Shown: in pieces, positions 18,450-27,854 of the stretch
How the letters are laid out: each line of letters starts with the position of its first letter
Numbering within the stretch: position 1 is the first letter of the stretch
NCBI RefSeq assembly: GCF_025642255.1
Contig: NZ_CP106759.1
Span: 3,809,501-3,873,500 of the forward strand
DNA: 64,000 nt
Direction: 5' to 3'
Source of the DNA: Stenotrophomonas maltophilia
GTDB taxonomy: Bacteria; Pseudomonadota; Gammaproteobacteria; Xanthomonadales; Xanthomonadaceae
The notes under the pieces: model-generated
Databases searched by the model: none
What the model was told of the DNA's origin: nothing
What the model saw: only the letters and a program-made list of their open reading frames with translations
Position numbers and translations under genes: made by a program

Positions 18450-20141
18450 TTGAACAATCCGCCCACCGCCACTGGCAATCCACCGCTGGTAAAAGGCATG
18501 AGCCGACGCAGCCAGATCCTGCGCCTGCTGATGCGCTACCGTCATTCGGGGGTGTTCTCCGGCATGAACCTGGACGCAGCCGGCAGCCAGGCCGAGGTGC
18601 CGGCCGACGGCAATCCCGAGCAGTTCGTCAGTGACCTGGAAGCGCTGGGGCCGACGTTCGTCAAGCTGGGCCAGATGCTGTCCACACGTCCAGACATGGT
18701 GCCGGTGGAGTTCGCCACGGCACTGGAGCGCATGCAGGAGAAGGTGGCCGAGATTCCGGTCGAACGCATCCATGCCATCGTCGAGCAGGAGCTGGGGGCA
18801 CCGGTGAGCAAGCTGTTCGCGGCCTTCGACCCCGAGCCGCTGGGCTGCGCCTCGATCGCCCAGGTCCATCGTGCGGTGATGCATGACGGCCGGCAGGTCG
18901 CGGTGAAGGTGCAGAAGCCGGAGGTCGCCGCGCAGCTGCGTTCGGACCTGGAAGCGTTGCGCAGCTTCGCTCTGGCCGCCGATCACCTGACCCAGGTCGG
19001 CCGCCGGGTCCGCCTGCGCGACTGGCTCAACGAGTTCGCCAAGACCCTGATGCAGGAGCTGGATTACCACGCCGAGGCCGAGAACCTGGCCCGCTTCGGC
19101 CGCCATCTGCGGCCCTTCCGGCGCCTGTGGGTCCCGCAGCCGATCTGGGATTACAGCAGCCAGCGCGTGCTGACCATGGAGCTGGCCACCGGCGTTCGCG
19201 TGGACGCGATACCCGGCGTACGCCGTACCGAGCAGTCGATGGACCCGCTGGCAGCCGCGCTGATCCGGGGCTACCTGGACCAGATCTTCGTGCATGGCGA
19301 GATCCACGCCGATCCCCATCCGGGCAACCTTCGGGTGATGCCCGATGGTCGCCTCGCCATCTTCGATCTGGGCATGGTCGCGCACATGCCACCGCGGCTG
19401 CGCGAGCGCCTGCTGAAGATCCTGTTCGCCGCCGTCGATGGCCGCGGCGAAGAAGTGGCGGACGATCTGATCAGCATCAGCACCCGGCTGGAAGCCTTCG
19501 ACGAGGAGCGTTACCTGCGCGAGACCGGCCAGTTGATCGCGCGCTATGCCGCCAGCGGCAACTTCTCCGAGGGACGCGTGGTGCTGGACATGGTGCGCAT
19601 CGCCACGGCCTGTGGATTGCGTACGCCGCCGGAACTGAGCCTGCTGGGCAAGGCGCTGCTGAACCTGGAGACGGTCTGCCGCCTGCTCGCGCCCGAACTG
19701 GACACGCGCCGCATCGTCGAACGCCAGCTGCAGCATGTGATGCGCGCGCGCCTGAAGAAGTCGCTGTCGGCCGCCAACCTCGCCAGCGAGGCAATGGAGC
19801 TGCAGCAGCTGCTGCGCGATGGGCCGCGCAAGCTGTCGGACATCATGGCCCTGCTGGCCGAGAACCGCCTGCAGATGAAGGTGACCGGGCTGGAGGAATC
19901 ACGGCTGATGGAGAACCTGCAGAAGATCGCCAACCGCGTGGCGGCGGGCATCATCAGCGCAGCGCTGATTCTCGCCGCATCGCTGATGATGAAGCTCGAT
20001 ACCGGCTGGCATGTGTTCGGTTACCCGGCGATCGCGCTGGTGCTGATGCTGATCGGCGTGGCGTTGGGGCTGGGCATCGTCACCAGCGCGCTGTTGTTCG
20101 ATCGGCGCGCGCGGGCACGCGAGGAACGCGGCCATCGATGA
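18450..20141 (+). CDS. ABC1/UbiB-family atypical kinase
   Basis: The 563-residue protein carries the ABC1 core: LGPTFVKLGQMLSTRPDMVP (KxGQ motif near residue 70), an Ala-rich loop GCASIAQVHRAV in place of the usual P-loop, VAVKVQKP with the catalytic Lys, HGEIHADPHPGNL, and metal-binding DLGM. Two transmembrane helices close the chain (GIISAALILAASLMM and IALVLMLIGVALGLGIV). The family supports ubiquinone biosynthesis or lipid homeostasis. This is likely a second paralogue rather than the ubiE-linked ubiB. The start is TTG at 18450 with a strong AAGGAG site 6 bases upstream. Confidence 0.9.
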   Translation: MNNPPTATGNPPLVKGMSRRSQILRLLMRYRHSGVFSGMNLDAAGSQAEVPADGNPEQFVSDLEALGPTFVKLGQMLSTRPDMVPVEFATALERMQEKVAEIPVERIHAIVEQELGAPVSKLFAAFDPEPLGCASIAQVHRAVMHDGRQVAVKVQKPEVAAQLRSDLEALRSFALAADHLTQVGRRVRLRDWLNEFAKTLMQELDYHAEAENLARFGRHLRPFRRLWVPQPIWDYSSQRVLTMELATGVRVDAIPGVRRTEQSMDPLAAALIRGYLDQIFVHGEIHADPHPGNLRVMPDGRLAIFDLGMVAHMPPRLRERLLKILFAAVDGRGEEVADDLISISTRLEAFDEERYLRETGQLIARYAASGNFSEGRVVLDMVRIATACGLRTPPELSLLGKALLNLETVCRLLAPELDTRRIVERQLQHVMRARLKKSLSAANLASEAMELQQLLRDGPRKLSDIMALLAENRLQMKVTGLEESRLMENLQKIANRVAAGIISAALILAASLMMKLDTGWHVFGYPAIALVLMLIGVALGLGIVTSALLFDRRARAREERGHR

Positions 20142-20424
20142 GCGGAGTGCGTGGTGCGCGATATGTGCACCTGCGCCATACGTCCATCTCCGAAGTGCCG
20201 CATTCATGCGGTTCTTAATGCAATCCAACGCGCATTTTCACGCTCGTTTTACTTGATCGCGCTGTTACCGCACGCGGTCGATCAACAAACATTTCAGTCA
20301 GGTTCGTGCATGCACTATCGGGTCATCGGCCTGTCATGCACACATGCTAGCGGCAGCGCCGGTCGGATGGACACGCGTCGGTACGACGTCCATCGCACCA
20401 CCCCGTTCACTGCCGAAGCCGCCT

Positions 20425-22530
20425 ATGCTCTGGATCCTTCTGCTGTCGTTGTTGCTGCTGGTCTGGCTGTTCCTCGCTTCCGACAAATGGATGTGGTGGA
20501 AGGCCGGTTCGTTCTCACTGCTGTTGCTGGCGCTTAGCACGTGGTGGCTGATCGACAAGCTCTCCGGTGACGGACTCAACGCCGCCACGCTGTACCACCT
20601 GGGTGCGGACATGGAGGGTGCCGGCGTCGCCGACTTCAAGGGCTACATCGCCGGCTTCATCGTGCTGGCCCTGGTTTCGCTGCTACCGCTGTTCGCCACG
20701 CGGGTCCGCCGCTGGCATCGGCCCGGACGGGGTGCGGCCTGGTTCGCCGGCTTCGCCGTCGCATGGGTGGTCACGCTCATGGTCAGTCCGCTGGCGCGCG
20801 ACGGCCAGCGTCTTTACCAGCAGCTGCGACCGGTTGATTTCGCGCGCATCGCGCCGGAATACCAGGTGCCTACCCAGCCGTTGCAGCGGCCGCGCAACAT
20901 CGTCTGGATCTACGGCGAAAGTCTTGAACGCACTTATCTGGATGAGAACGTGTTTCCCGGGTTGATGCCCAATCTCAATCGTCTGGCCGCCAGGTCGTTG
21001 GATGTGCGCGGCCTGGCATCGGCCGAAGGCAGTGGCTGGACCATCGCCGGGCTGGTGGCATCGATGTGCGGCGTGCCGCTGACCACCTCGCAGGGCGATG
21101 AGAACAGCATGGACCGGATGGGCAGCTTCCTGCCCAAGGCCGTGTGCCTGGGCGACTACCTGAAGCAGCAGGGCTACACCAACCATTATCTGGGCGGCGC
21201 CAACGGCCAGTTCGCCGGCAAGGGCCAGTTCCTGGCCAGCCACGGCTTCGACGAAGTACATGATCTGGCGTGGTTCAAGCAGCAGAAGAAGATCGGGCGC
21301 ATTCACTACTCTGCTTGGGGCGTACACGATGACGTGCTGCTGGACACCGCCTACCAGCGCTTCGAGCAGCTCTCGCGCGCCGGCGCACCGTTCATGCTGA
21401 CCACGCTGACCATGGATACGCACCATCCCGCAGGCCACCTGCCGGTGTCGTGCAAGGACGAACGCTACCAGAGCCAGTACGGCAACATCGGCCTGCTCAA
21501 CGCGCTCAAATGCACCGACCGCCTGATCTCGCAGCTGGTCCAGCGCATCCAGGCCAGTCCGTACGGCAAGGACACGCTGATCGTGATCGCCTCGGACCAT
21601 CTGGCGATGCCCAACGATCTCAGTCACGTGCTGGCCAGGCAGAAGCGCGAGAACCTGCTGCTGTTCCTCGGTGATGGCGTGGCGCCGCGCCAGCTGGCGG
21701 CGGAGAACGGCTCGACGCTGGACTCCGGCGCCACCCTGCTGGGCCTGCTCGATCCGGGCCTGCGCACGATGGGCTTCGGCCGCTCGCTGCTGGACGAAAC
21801 GCGTGCCCCCAGTGCCAGCGTCGCGGCGCGTCGCGATGGCGGCCGCGATTACCCGCAGTACCTGGCATTCGCCCGGTCGCTGTGGCTGGGCGAGCCGACC
21901 CGCGAACTGCGGATCGACAACGACGACCAGGTGGTGGTGGGCATGCAGCACGTGCAGCCGCCGGTCCTGCTGGAGTACGACAAGGACTGGGGCCTGAAGT
22001 CGGTGTATCTGGAGAACACGTCCCGCCAGTTCGACGATGCCGATCCGGACAACACCCTGGCCTATGTGGATCGCTGCACCGCATTCGAGGATGGGTCGGC
22101 CGACGGCGACTGGTGCGCCTTGCTGGTGAACCGCGACAACGGCATCAAGCTGTACCGCGACGACGACCTGCGTGGTGGCATCGCGGTGGACGCGCCGCTG
22201 GATGCGTTCCAGGGACCGCGCCCGAGCGTGCGCCAGGCCCACATGATCACCCAGAAGGGCCGCCGCACCCGCGCCGGCCAGTACATGCTGCAGCTGGTGG
22301 CAAGCACGCGCCCGGATCGCGGTTTCTGGATCGAGGCCGTGTCATCGCAGCGCAAGGTGGTGCTGGCCCAGCAGTGGGTCCAGCCTGATGCCGACGGCAA
22401 GATCAATGTGTCCTTCGGACTGGATCATGAAGTGGACGATCTGGAGATCCGCGCCTGGTTGAATCACGCCGAGAAGCTGGCCGTGGATACCTTCGCGCTG
22501 GTGCCTTCGCGCAGCCGACCGCGGGGATAG
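20425..22530 (+). CDS. Phosphoglycerol transferase I-like sulfatase-fold enzyme (OpgB-like)
   Basis: The 701-residue product has 3-4 N-terminal membrane helices and a large periplasmic alkaline-phosphatase-fold domain. Family blocks include IVWIYGESLERTYLDENVFP (metal site), EGSGWTIAGLVASMCGVPLT with the nucleophilic Thr near residue 210, TLTMDTHHPAGHLPVSC, and IVIASDHLAMPNDL. OpgB-type enzymes transfer phosphoglycerol from phosphatidylglycerol onto osmoregulated periplasmic glucans. A roughly 200-residue C-terminal extension is present. The 283-base upstream gap is A/T-rich around 20210-20300 and probably carries the promoter. Confidence 0.88.
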   Translation: MLWILLLSLLLLVWLFLASDKWMWWKAGSFSLLLLALSTWWLIDKLSGDGLNAATLYHLGADMEGAGVADFKGYIAGFIVLALVSLLPLFATRVRRWHRPGRGAAWFAGFAVAWVVTLMVSPLARDGQRLYQQLRPVDFARIAPEYQVPTQPLQRPRNIVWIYGESLERTYLDENVFPGLMPNLNRLAARSLDVRGLASAEGSGWTIAGLVASMCGVPLTTSQGDENSMDRMGSFLPKAVCLGDYLKQQGYTNHYLGGANGQFAGKGQFLASHGFDEVHDLAWFKQQKKIGRIHYSAWGVHDDVLLDTAYQRFEQLSRAGAPFMLTTLTMDTHHPAGHLPVSCKDERYQSQYGNIGLLNALKCTDRLISQLVQRIQASPYGKDTLIVIASDHLAMPNDLSHVLARQKRENLLLFLGDGVAPRQLAAENGSTLDSGATLLGLLDPGLRTMGFGRSLLDETRAPSASVAARRDGGRDYPQYLAFARSLWLGEPTRELRIDNDDQVVVGMQHVQPPVLLEYDKDWGLKSVYLENTSRQFDDADPDNTLAYVDRCTAFEDGSADGDWCALLVNRDNGIKLYRDDDLRGGIAVDAPLDAFQGPRPSVRQAHMITQKGRRTRAGQYMLQLVASTRPDRGFWIEAVSSQRKVVLAQQWVQPDADGKINVSFGLDHEVDDLEIRAWLNHAEKLAVDTFALVPSRSRPRG

Positions 22531-22536
22531 GGTTTT

Positions 22537-23050
22537 CCGCAGGGCTGCGCCCTGCACCCGCTACGAGCTGGAGCAAAGGCAACAGCAACAGCAAGAGCGC
22601 GCATTCCGTGGGATGGCGGGGCGGTGTAGGTTGTCAGGACACGCCGTAAACCCATCCATGGGGGCTCGATGGCGCCATCCATGGCGCCAACGGTCCTGCC
22701 AACCCACACCGCCCCACCTCTGACGGTTTCCGGCAGCCGTAGGCAGGTGCCGACCTTGGTCGACACTTCTGTCAGATATCGAAAGCAATCTGGGGGTCAG
22801 ATCCGTTTTCTGCGGAAGAAAACGGATCTGACCCCAAAAGCAATTCCAGCAGATCGCGGAAATCTGTCGAAGGCGGGGGGGGCCGGTTGCGGGGGCGTGA
22901 GCCGCATGGATGCGGCGACCGAGCTTACATGGACGTACTTGCAGCGGCCCCCGCAACCGGACCCACCCCGCCATCCCATGGAATGCTTGGTGTTGCTGTT
23001 GCTGTTGCTCCGGCCTCGGCAGGTGCAGGGCGCAGCCCTGCCGGGAATCC
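22537..23050. repeat. Composite nested inverted-repeat element
   Basis: No gene lies between the convergent opgB-like and mscK-like genes. The gap is bounded by an imperfect inverted repeat of about 85 bases (22537-22622 and 22966-23045), sharing AGGGCTGCGCCCTGCACC, a CAACAGCAACAGCAA tract and GGGATGGCGGGG. Inside are three further stems: a 23-base pair with two mismatches (22618-22640 / 22693-22715), a perfect 18-base stem (22793-22810 / 22818-22835) and a perfect 14-base stem (22883-22896 / 22947-22960). It looks like several repeat modules inserted into each other. Confidence 0.8.
22793..22835. repeat. 18-bp perfect hairpin flanked by 8-bp direct repeats
   Basis: The arms GGGGTCAGATCCGTTTTC and its exact complement enclose a 7-base loop. 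AAAGCAAT occurs on both sides (22782-22789 and 22837-22844), like a target duplication around a small inserted palindrome. There is no T-tract, although the stem could stop transcripts from either convergent gene. Confidence 0.8.
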
Positions 23051-23051
23051 C

Positions 23052-25502
23052 CTACTCCTGGGGGTCGCGGGTGATGTGGATGTCCGTTGGCGTGGACAGC
23101 GGAATGTTCCGCTCCGCCAGGATCTGCAACAGACTGAAATACAGATCGCTGCGGGTGCCGTACACCTGCCGTGGGCTGGCCACGTAGGCGAAGCTGTTGA
23201 TGGTGATCTGGCCGCCGGCAATGCCGTCGATGTACACCGTCGGCGCGGGCGTCTGCAGCACGCTGGTGTGCGCGCCATAGGCATCCAGCATGGCCTGCCG
23301 CAGGCCGGCGACGTCGGTGCTGGTCGGTACCGCGAACTGGATCTGGATGCGGCCCTGGTTGTTGCCCATCGTCATGTTGCGGATGGTCTTGGTGATCAGC
23401 TCCGAGTTGGGCACGATCAACGTGGACTTGTCGCCCACCTGGATCTCGGTCGAGCGCACATTGATGCGGCGGATGTCGCCTTCCTGGTCACCCAGCTTCA
23501 CCCAGTCACCGATCTTCACCGGTCGCTCGGCCAACAGGATCAGGCCGGAAACAAAATTCTGGGTGATCGCCTGCAGGCCGAAACCAATACCCACCGACAA
23601 CGCACTGACCAGCAGCGCCAGCTTCTGCAGGTTCAGTCCCATCACCGTCAGGGCCCACAGCACCGCGATGATGATGCCAAGATAGCGGGCGACGGTGCTG
23701 ATTGAATTGCGCGCGCCCAGATCCAGTTCGGTCTTGGGCAGGTAGGTGTCGGCCAGCCAGCGCTGCACCACCTGCATCACCCCCAGCCCGGCCAGCAGCA
23801 CGCCGATGGCCAGTACGATGCGGCCCGGCTCCAGCGTCAGGTCCTTGGCGATGGGAATGCCATTGGCCAGCGACGCGAAGCGCTCCACGATCGAGCCGAC
23901 ATTGCCGAAGGGCGCGGCCAGTGCCAGCAGCGCAATCAGGACCACGAAGGTGCGCAGCACCGCCGACAGCAGCACGCCGGCCTGCTCCAGCCTGGAGACG
24001 CTCAGGCCGGTGCTGAGCAGGATGGTCTGGCCAACCTTGCTGTCGGCGTTCAACAGCCAGGTGCAGAAATCATCGACGAACTTGAACAGCAGTGTGGCTG
24101 CCAGCACCACGATGCTGCCGCCGATCAACTGCTGGTTCACGAACTTGGCGAAGTTCACATAGCCCAGCAGCGTGGCGATGATCGCCGCCACCACCGCGAT
24201 GTTGCCAGCCACGCGCGCCAGTACCAACCAACTGCTGCGGCGCACCGGCTGCTGTGCGCCGAGACCATCGGCCTGCGCTTCCAGCTTCGCTTCGGCTTCA
24301 GCCGTCTGCCGCCGGTGCAGGCGTGCCAGGGTCACCAGCATGGCCATGATCAGGCCGAGGTAGGTCAGCGCAATCACGCCATCCAGTGCCACCGTGGTCA
24401 CGTCGCTGGTGCGGGTGGCACGGTCAATGGCCACCAGCACGTTGCTCAGCCAGGCCAGCGCAGCGGCACCCCAGGCGTACTTGCGCAGCTTCAGCGCGGC
24501 GGTGTCATCCAGGTTCAGCAGCCGCCAGGAGGGGCGCCTGGGCATCAGCAGGCACGCGCTGAGCGCGGCGATGAAGGCCGCAGCGAAGGTCGCCGCCACC
24601 AGGCCATCGGCCACGTTCTGCAGGCGCGGGGCGATGCCGCCAATGGCATTCAGCGAAGCCACCAGCACCACCACCGCATAGCCCGGCAGCAGGGTGCCCA
24701 CCAGCAGCAGCCACATGGCCAGGCCGGAACGGCGCAGGCGGCCGTCCGGCGCGCGTTCCGAGGCGGCAAACCGGCGCCCCAGCGCGCGCAGCCACAGGCG
24801 CAGCGGGAACATCATCACCAGTGCTGCGGCCAGGCCGAGCAGCAGGGTGCCCCAGCCGTGGGTGTCGATGGCCTTGGCCAGGGTGTCACGCCCCTGTTGC
24901 GCCAACGGGCGCACGCGGGCGATGTCATCGGGAAGCTGATCGGCCACCTGCCGCCAGAGCGACGGCGACAGCGGTGAATCGACCTTGCGGCCCAGTTCCT
25001 CGCTGATCTGCGCGGAACGTTGCTTGTCGATGTCCGCACTCAACTGCTGGGCACGCACCGCGATGGCTTTGGCTTGGGCCACCGAGGCGGCCAGGGCATC
25101 GCTCTCGCGGCTGAGCGTACGCCGCTGCGCGGCCAGGTCGGGGGGCTCGGTGGTGCCCTGCGGCGCTTCACCCAGCTGAGCCAGCTGCTCTTTGAGCTGG
25201 TCCAGCTGTGGCTGCAGGGACTTTTCCAGCGCCTCTGCATCCCGCTTGGCCTTCGAGGCGTCCTCTGAAAGCGTGCCGAGTGTTTCGGTGGCTTCGGCGT
25301 CGTCGCGCTTGCGCGCGATCTCCTTCAGCGTGCTGTCAATCTGTGCCAGCTGCTGCTTCGGCGTAGGCGCCTCATCCTGGGCGAACACCGGCGCGGACAG
25401 CAGAAGGGCGGCGCCCAGCAGCAGGCCCAGCCAGGGCCCGCGCGTGCGGATCGATTGCAGGAAGGAAGACACGCCAGATGCACACCGGTTCGCGCGGACC
25501 AC
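23052..25502 (-). CDS. MscK/DUF3772-type mechanosensitive channel
   Basis: The 816-residue membrane protein has a signal peptide (LGLLLGAALLLSAPVFAQ), then a periplasmic coiled-coil domain of about 150 residues (KRDAEALEKSLQPQLDQLKE). About eight to ten helices follow, and then the MscS core. The pore helix and beta domain are recognisable from LALLVSALSVGIGFGLQAIT through NFVSGLILLAERPVKIGDWV to NVRSTEIQVGDKSTLIVPNS. Such channels release solutes on hypo-osmotic shock. The start codon is a GTG at 25502. No strong ribosome site was found, so the exact N-terminus is uncertain. Confidence 0.9.
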   Translation of the reverse strand: MVRANRCASGVSSFLQSIRTRGPWLGLLLGAALLLSAPVFAQDEAPTPKQQLAQIDSTLKEIARKRDDAEATETLGTLSEDASKAKRDAEALEKSLQPQLDQLKEQLAQLGEAPQGTTEPPDLAAQRRTLSRESDALAASVAQAKAIAVRAQQLSADIDKQRSAQISEELGRKVDSPLSPSLWRQVADQLPDDIARVRPLAQQGRDTLAKAIDTHGWGTLLLGLAAALVMMFPLRLWLRALGRRFAASERAPDGRLRRSGLAMWLLLVGTLLPGYAVVVLVASLNAIGGIAPRLQNVADGLVAATFAAAFIAALSACLLMPRRPSWRLLNLDDTAALKLRKYAWGAAALAWLSNVLVAIDRATRTSDVTTVALDGVIALTYLGLIMAMLVTLARLHRRQTAEAEAKLEAQADGLGAQQPVRRSSWLVLARVAGNIAVVAAIIATLLGYVNFAKFVNQQLIGGSIVVLAATLLFKFVDDFCTWLLNADSKVGQTILLSTGLSVSRLEQAGVLLSAVLRTFVVLIALLALAAPFGNVGSIVERFASLANGIPIAKDLTLEPGRIVLAIGVLLAGLGVMQVVQRWLADTYLPKTELDLGARNSISTVARYLGIIIAVLWALTVMGLNLQKLALLVSALSVGIGFGLQAITQNFVSGLILLAERPVKIGDWVKLGDQEGDIRRINVRSTEIQVGDKSTLIVPNSELITKTIRNMTMGNNQGRIQIQFAVPTSTDVAGLRQAMLDAYGAHTSVLQTPAPTVYIDGIAGGQITINSFAYVASPRQVYGTRSDLYFSLLQILAERNIPLSTPTDIHITRDPQE

Positions 25503-25585
25503 CGCGCCTGCGCGCGACTATACGGCACGACCGGTCAAGGTCGGATGCCCGGGGCGGCACCGCCCGCGGCACCCGCCCCCGCGGT

Positions 25586-25834
25586 TCAGTACTTCAACCG
25601 CAGCTCCTCCACCGTCGGCTGCTGCAGCGCATACCAGTCCTGGAACTCTTCTTCGGTGATTTCGTCCGGGGCGTACACCGCCACCGGAGGCCAGTCGTGG
25701 TCGGTCGGCAGCGGCTGGCGCGGACCGGCGCGCAGGCTGTAGCTGACGCCCTCATAGTCCACCAGATCGTCGACCTGCGGCCATTGCTCGCGCGCGAACG
25801 CGGTTTCACTCTTCAACAGGATCACCTGGTACAT
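25586..25834 (-). CDS. Small acidic hypothetical protein, 82 residues
   Basis: The product begins MYQVILLKSETAFAREQWPQ and contains SYSLRAGPRQPLPTDHDWPP and an acidic DEITEEEFQDWYALQ helix near the end. GGAGG lies 5 bases before the ATG at 25834, which decides the start over a GTG four codons earlier. No signal peptide or membrane segment is present. I do not recognise the family. It is the first gene on its strand after the lipocalin promoter region and could be transcribed into mscK. Confidence 0.65.
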   Translation of the reverse strand: MYQVILLKSETAFAREQWPQVDDLVDYEGVSYSLRAGPRQPLPTDHDWPPVAVYAPDEITEEEFQDWYALQQPTVEELRLKY

Positions 25835-26016
25835 CGGCACCTCCACTTCAGGTTGGATCGGAACACCCGGCGCTGGCGGCAGGATACCGCCGCGCCGATG
25901 ACAGCGGGAATGACGCCGCGGCGACGCAATGTTCTGGACACCGCCATCGCTCCGGCTTCACCCGCTCGTGGCGAGGCCGTCGGCATCGTGGAGGCCCGTT
26001 CCCGCTGCGCCTGCCG

Positions 26017-26511
26017 ATGACCGAACAGCTGCCACTGAAGACCGTCGCCGACCTCAAGCTGCCCCGCTACCTGGGCACCTGGTATGAGATCGCGCGCCTG
26101 CCCATGCGCCACGAGCCGGAAGGCTGCACCGATGTCTCGGCGCACTACAGCCTGCTCGACAACGGCAACGTCAGCGTCCACAACCGCTGCCGCATGGACG
26201 GCCAGGTCGAGGAGGCCAGCGGCGAAGCCTGCCCCGTCGACAACGACAGCGCGCGCCTGGAAGTGAGCTTCCTGCCCAAGGGCCTGCGCTGGCTGCCCTT
26301 CGCCAAGGGCGACTACTGGGTCATCCAGATCGCTCCGGACTACAGCGTGTCGCTGGTTGGCAGCCCCGATCGCCGCTACCTGTGGCTGCTGGCACGCGAG
26401 CCGAAGCTGGACGCCACCGTGCGGGACCATTATCTGGCCACGGCGCGGCTGCAGGGCTTCGATCTGTCCGAACTGATCCACACGCCGCACACCGGCCATC
26501 CCACCGCCTGA
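26017..26511 (+). CDS. Lipocalin (Blc-like), without lipoprotein signal
   Basis: The 164-residue protein contains the lipocalin signature GTWYEIARLPMRHE near residue 20 and the later WVIQIAPDYSVSLVGSPDRR YLW strand block of bacterial Blc proteins. GxWYE with the distal DRRYLWLLARE closes the barrel. Unlike the E. coli outer-membrane lipoprotein, this one has no signal peptide or lipobox and starts directly at the mature region, so it is probably cytoplasmic. It probably binds fatty acids or lysophospholipids. The FAD oxidoreductase follows 9 bases later and is likely co-transcribed. Confidence 0.88.
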   Translation: MTEQLPLKTVADLKLPRYLGTWYEIARLPMRHEPEGCTDVSAHYSLLDNGNVSVHNRCRMDGQVEEASGEACPVDNDSARLEVSFLPKGLRWLPFAKGDYWVIQIAPDYSVSLVGSPDRRYLWLLAREPKLDATVRDHYLATARLQGFDLSELIHTPHTGHPTA

Positions 26512-26520
26512 CCCATCACC

Positions 26521-27729
26521 ATGGACCTGAAAAGTGGCTATCCCTGGTGGGCCGTACGCAATGGCCTGATCCAGGCATTTCCCCCGCTGGAGGGCGACCT
26601 GCGCTGCGATGTGCTGGTGGTCGGCGGCGGCATCACCGGCGCACTGATCGCCGATGAGCTGTCACGTCACGGTCACGAGGTCGCCCTGATCGAGCAGCGC
26701 GACATCGGTTGGGGCAGCACCGCCGCCAGCACCGCGCTGTTGCAGTACGAGATCGACACCCATCTGCTGGAACTGGCCCAGCGCTATGGCCACGACGCGG
26801 CCACGCTGGCCTACCGGGCCTGTGCCGAGGCGATCCCGGCACTGGGCGAAGTGGCGCGTGGCCTGAAGGACGTGGACTTCCGGCGCATGGACAGCCTGTA
26901 CCTGGCCAGTCGCCACCGCGACGTGCCCCGCCTCATGGCCGAGGGCCAGGCACGCCGCAGCGCCGGCCTGGACGCCCGCTGGCTGGACCCGGAGGCGCTG
27001 GCGGAGCGCTTCGATGTGGACGCCGGCGGCGCATTGCTGACCCGGCAGGCAGCGCGGGTCGACCCTTACTGCCTCACCTATGGATTGCTGAAGCGGGTGC
27101 GCCAGCGCGGCGGCCACATTCACGATCGCACCGTGCTGCACACGCTGACGCCAGGCACACGGGGCGTTACCGCCAAGACCGAATCAGGCGCGACGATCCG
27201 CGCAGGCCACGTGGTGCTGGCGATGGGATACGCCAACCAGCGCTGGCTCTCGCAGCGCGTCGCACGCAACCGCAGCAGCTATGCCTTCATTACCGACCCT
27301 GTCGATGCCGCGGTGCTGGGCCCCCTGCAGCGCACGATGGTGTGGGAAAGCGCGCGCCCCTATCTGTACCTGCGGGCCACCGGCGACCGTCGCCTGCTGG
27401 TGGGCGGGCTGGACGATGCCATCGATATTCCGGCACGGCGCGACCGGCGGGTGGAAGGCAAGGCGGACAAGCTCATGAAGCAGCTGCTGCACTGGTTCCC
27501 CAAGCTCGACCCGGTGCCGGCATTCTCATGGGCCGGTACCTTCGCCGAGACCGCCGACGGATTGCCGTTCTTCGGCCCGCATGAACAGTGGGGGCCGCGC
27601 GTGCACCTGGCAATGGCCTACGGCGGCAATGGCATCACCTATTCCATGATCGGCGCACAGCTGCTGCGGGCCCGCATCGAGCGGCGCAAGCATCCGCTGG
27701 CGGAGCTGTTCGGGTTCGGGCGGCTGTGA
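26521..27729 (+). CDS. FAD-dependent oxidoreductase (DAO/glycine-oxidase fold)
   Basis: The 402-residue protein has the N-terminal dinucleotide-binding motif VLVVGGGITGALIADELSRH near residue 32, followed by the GWGSTAAST flavin-contact segment. A substrate domain in the middle includes SLYLASRHRDVPRLMAEGQA. The C-terminal FAD motif is DGLPFFGPHEQWGPRVHLAM with YGGNGITYSMIGA. Enzymes of this fold oxidise amines or amino acids. Related proteins with the KSGYPWW start are known only as generic oxidoreductases. It is co-directional with the lipocalin gene. Confidence 0.88.
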   Translation: MDLKSGYPWWAVRNGLIQAFPPLEGDLRCDVLVVGGGITGALIADELSRHGHEVALIEQRDIGWGSTAASTALLQYEIDTHLLELAQRYGHDAATLAYRACAEAIPALGEVARGLKDVDFRRMDSLYLASRHRDVPRLMAEGQARRSAGLDARWLDPEALAERFDVDAGGALLTRQAARVDPYCLTYGLLKRVRQRGGHIHDRTVLHTLTPGTRGVTAKTESGATIRAGHVVLAMGYANQRWLSQRVARNRSSYAFITDPVDAAVLGPLQRTMVWESARPYLYLRATGDRRLLVGGLDDAIDIPARRDRRVEGKADKLMKQLLHWFPKLDPVPAFSWAGTFAETADGLPFFGPHEQWGPRVHLAMAYGGNGITYSMIGAQLLRARIERRKHPLAELFGFGRL

Positions 27730-27735
27730 CCTGCA

Positions 27736-27757
27736 GCCGGGCATGGCCCGGCTCTAC
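27736..27757 (-). repeat. SMAG/REP palindrome
   Basis: GCCGGGC-ATG-GCCCGGC followed by TCTACC, a GTAGA head on the minus strand. It starts 7 bases after the oxidoreductase stop codon. Confidence 0.8.
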
Positions 27758-27854
27758 CCCAATCCGGCGCCGACAGGCATCATTCAAGCACGCCCTGCTA
27801 GCGTCGGCCTGTAACGCCGCGTGTGGCGTGGTCCCTGTCCGCTGGAGCGCCAAG

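Noticed and set aside
22600..23050. Small proteins in the composite repeat region
   Set aside because: Open frames there are low-complexity translations of the repeats, on both strands, without ribosome sites.
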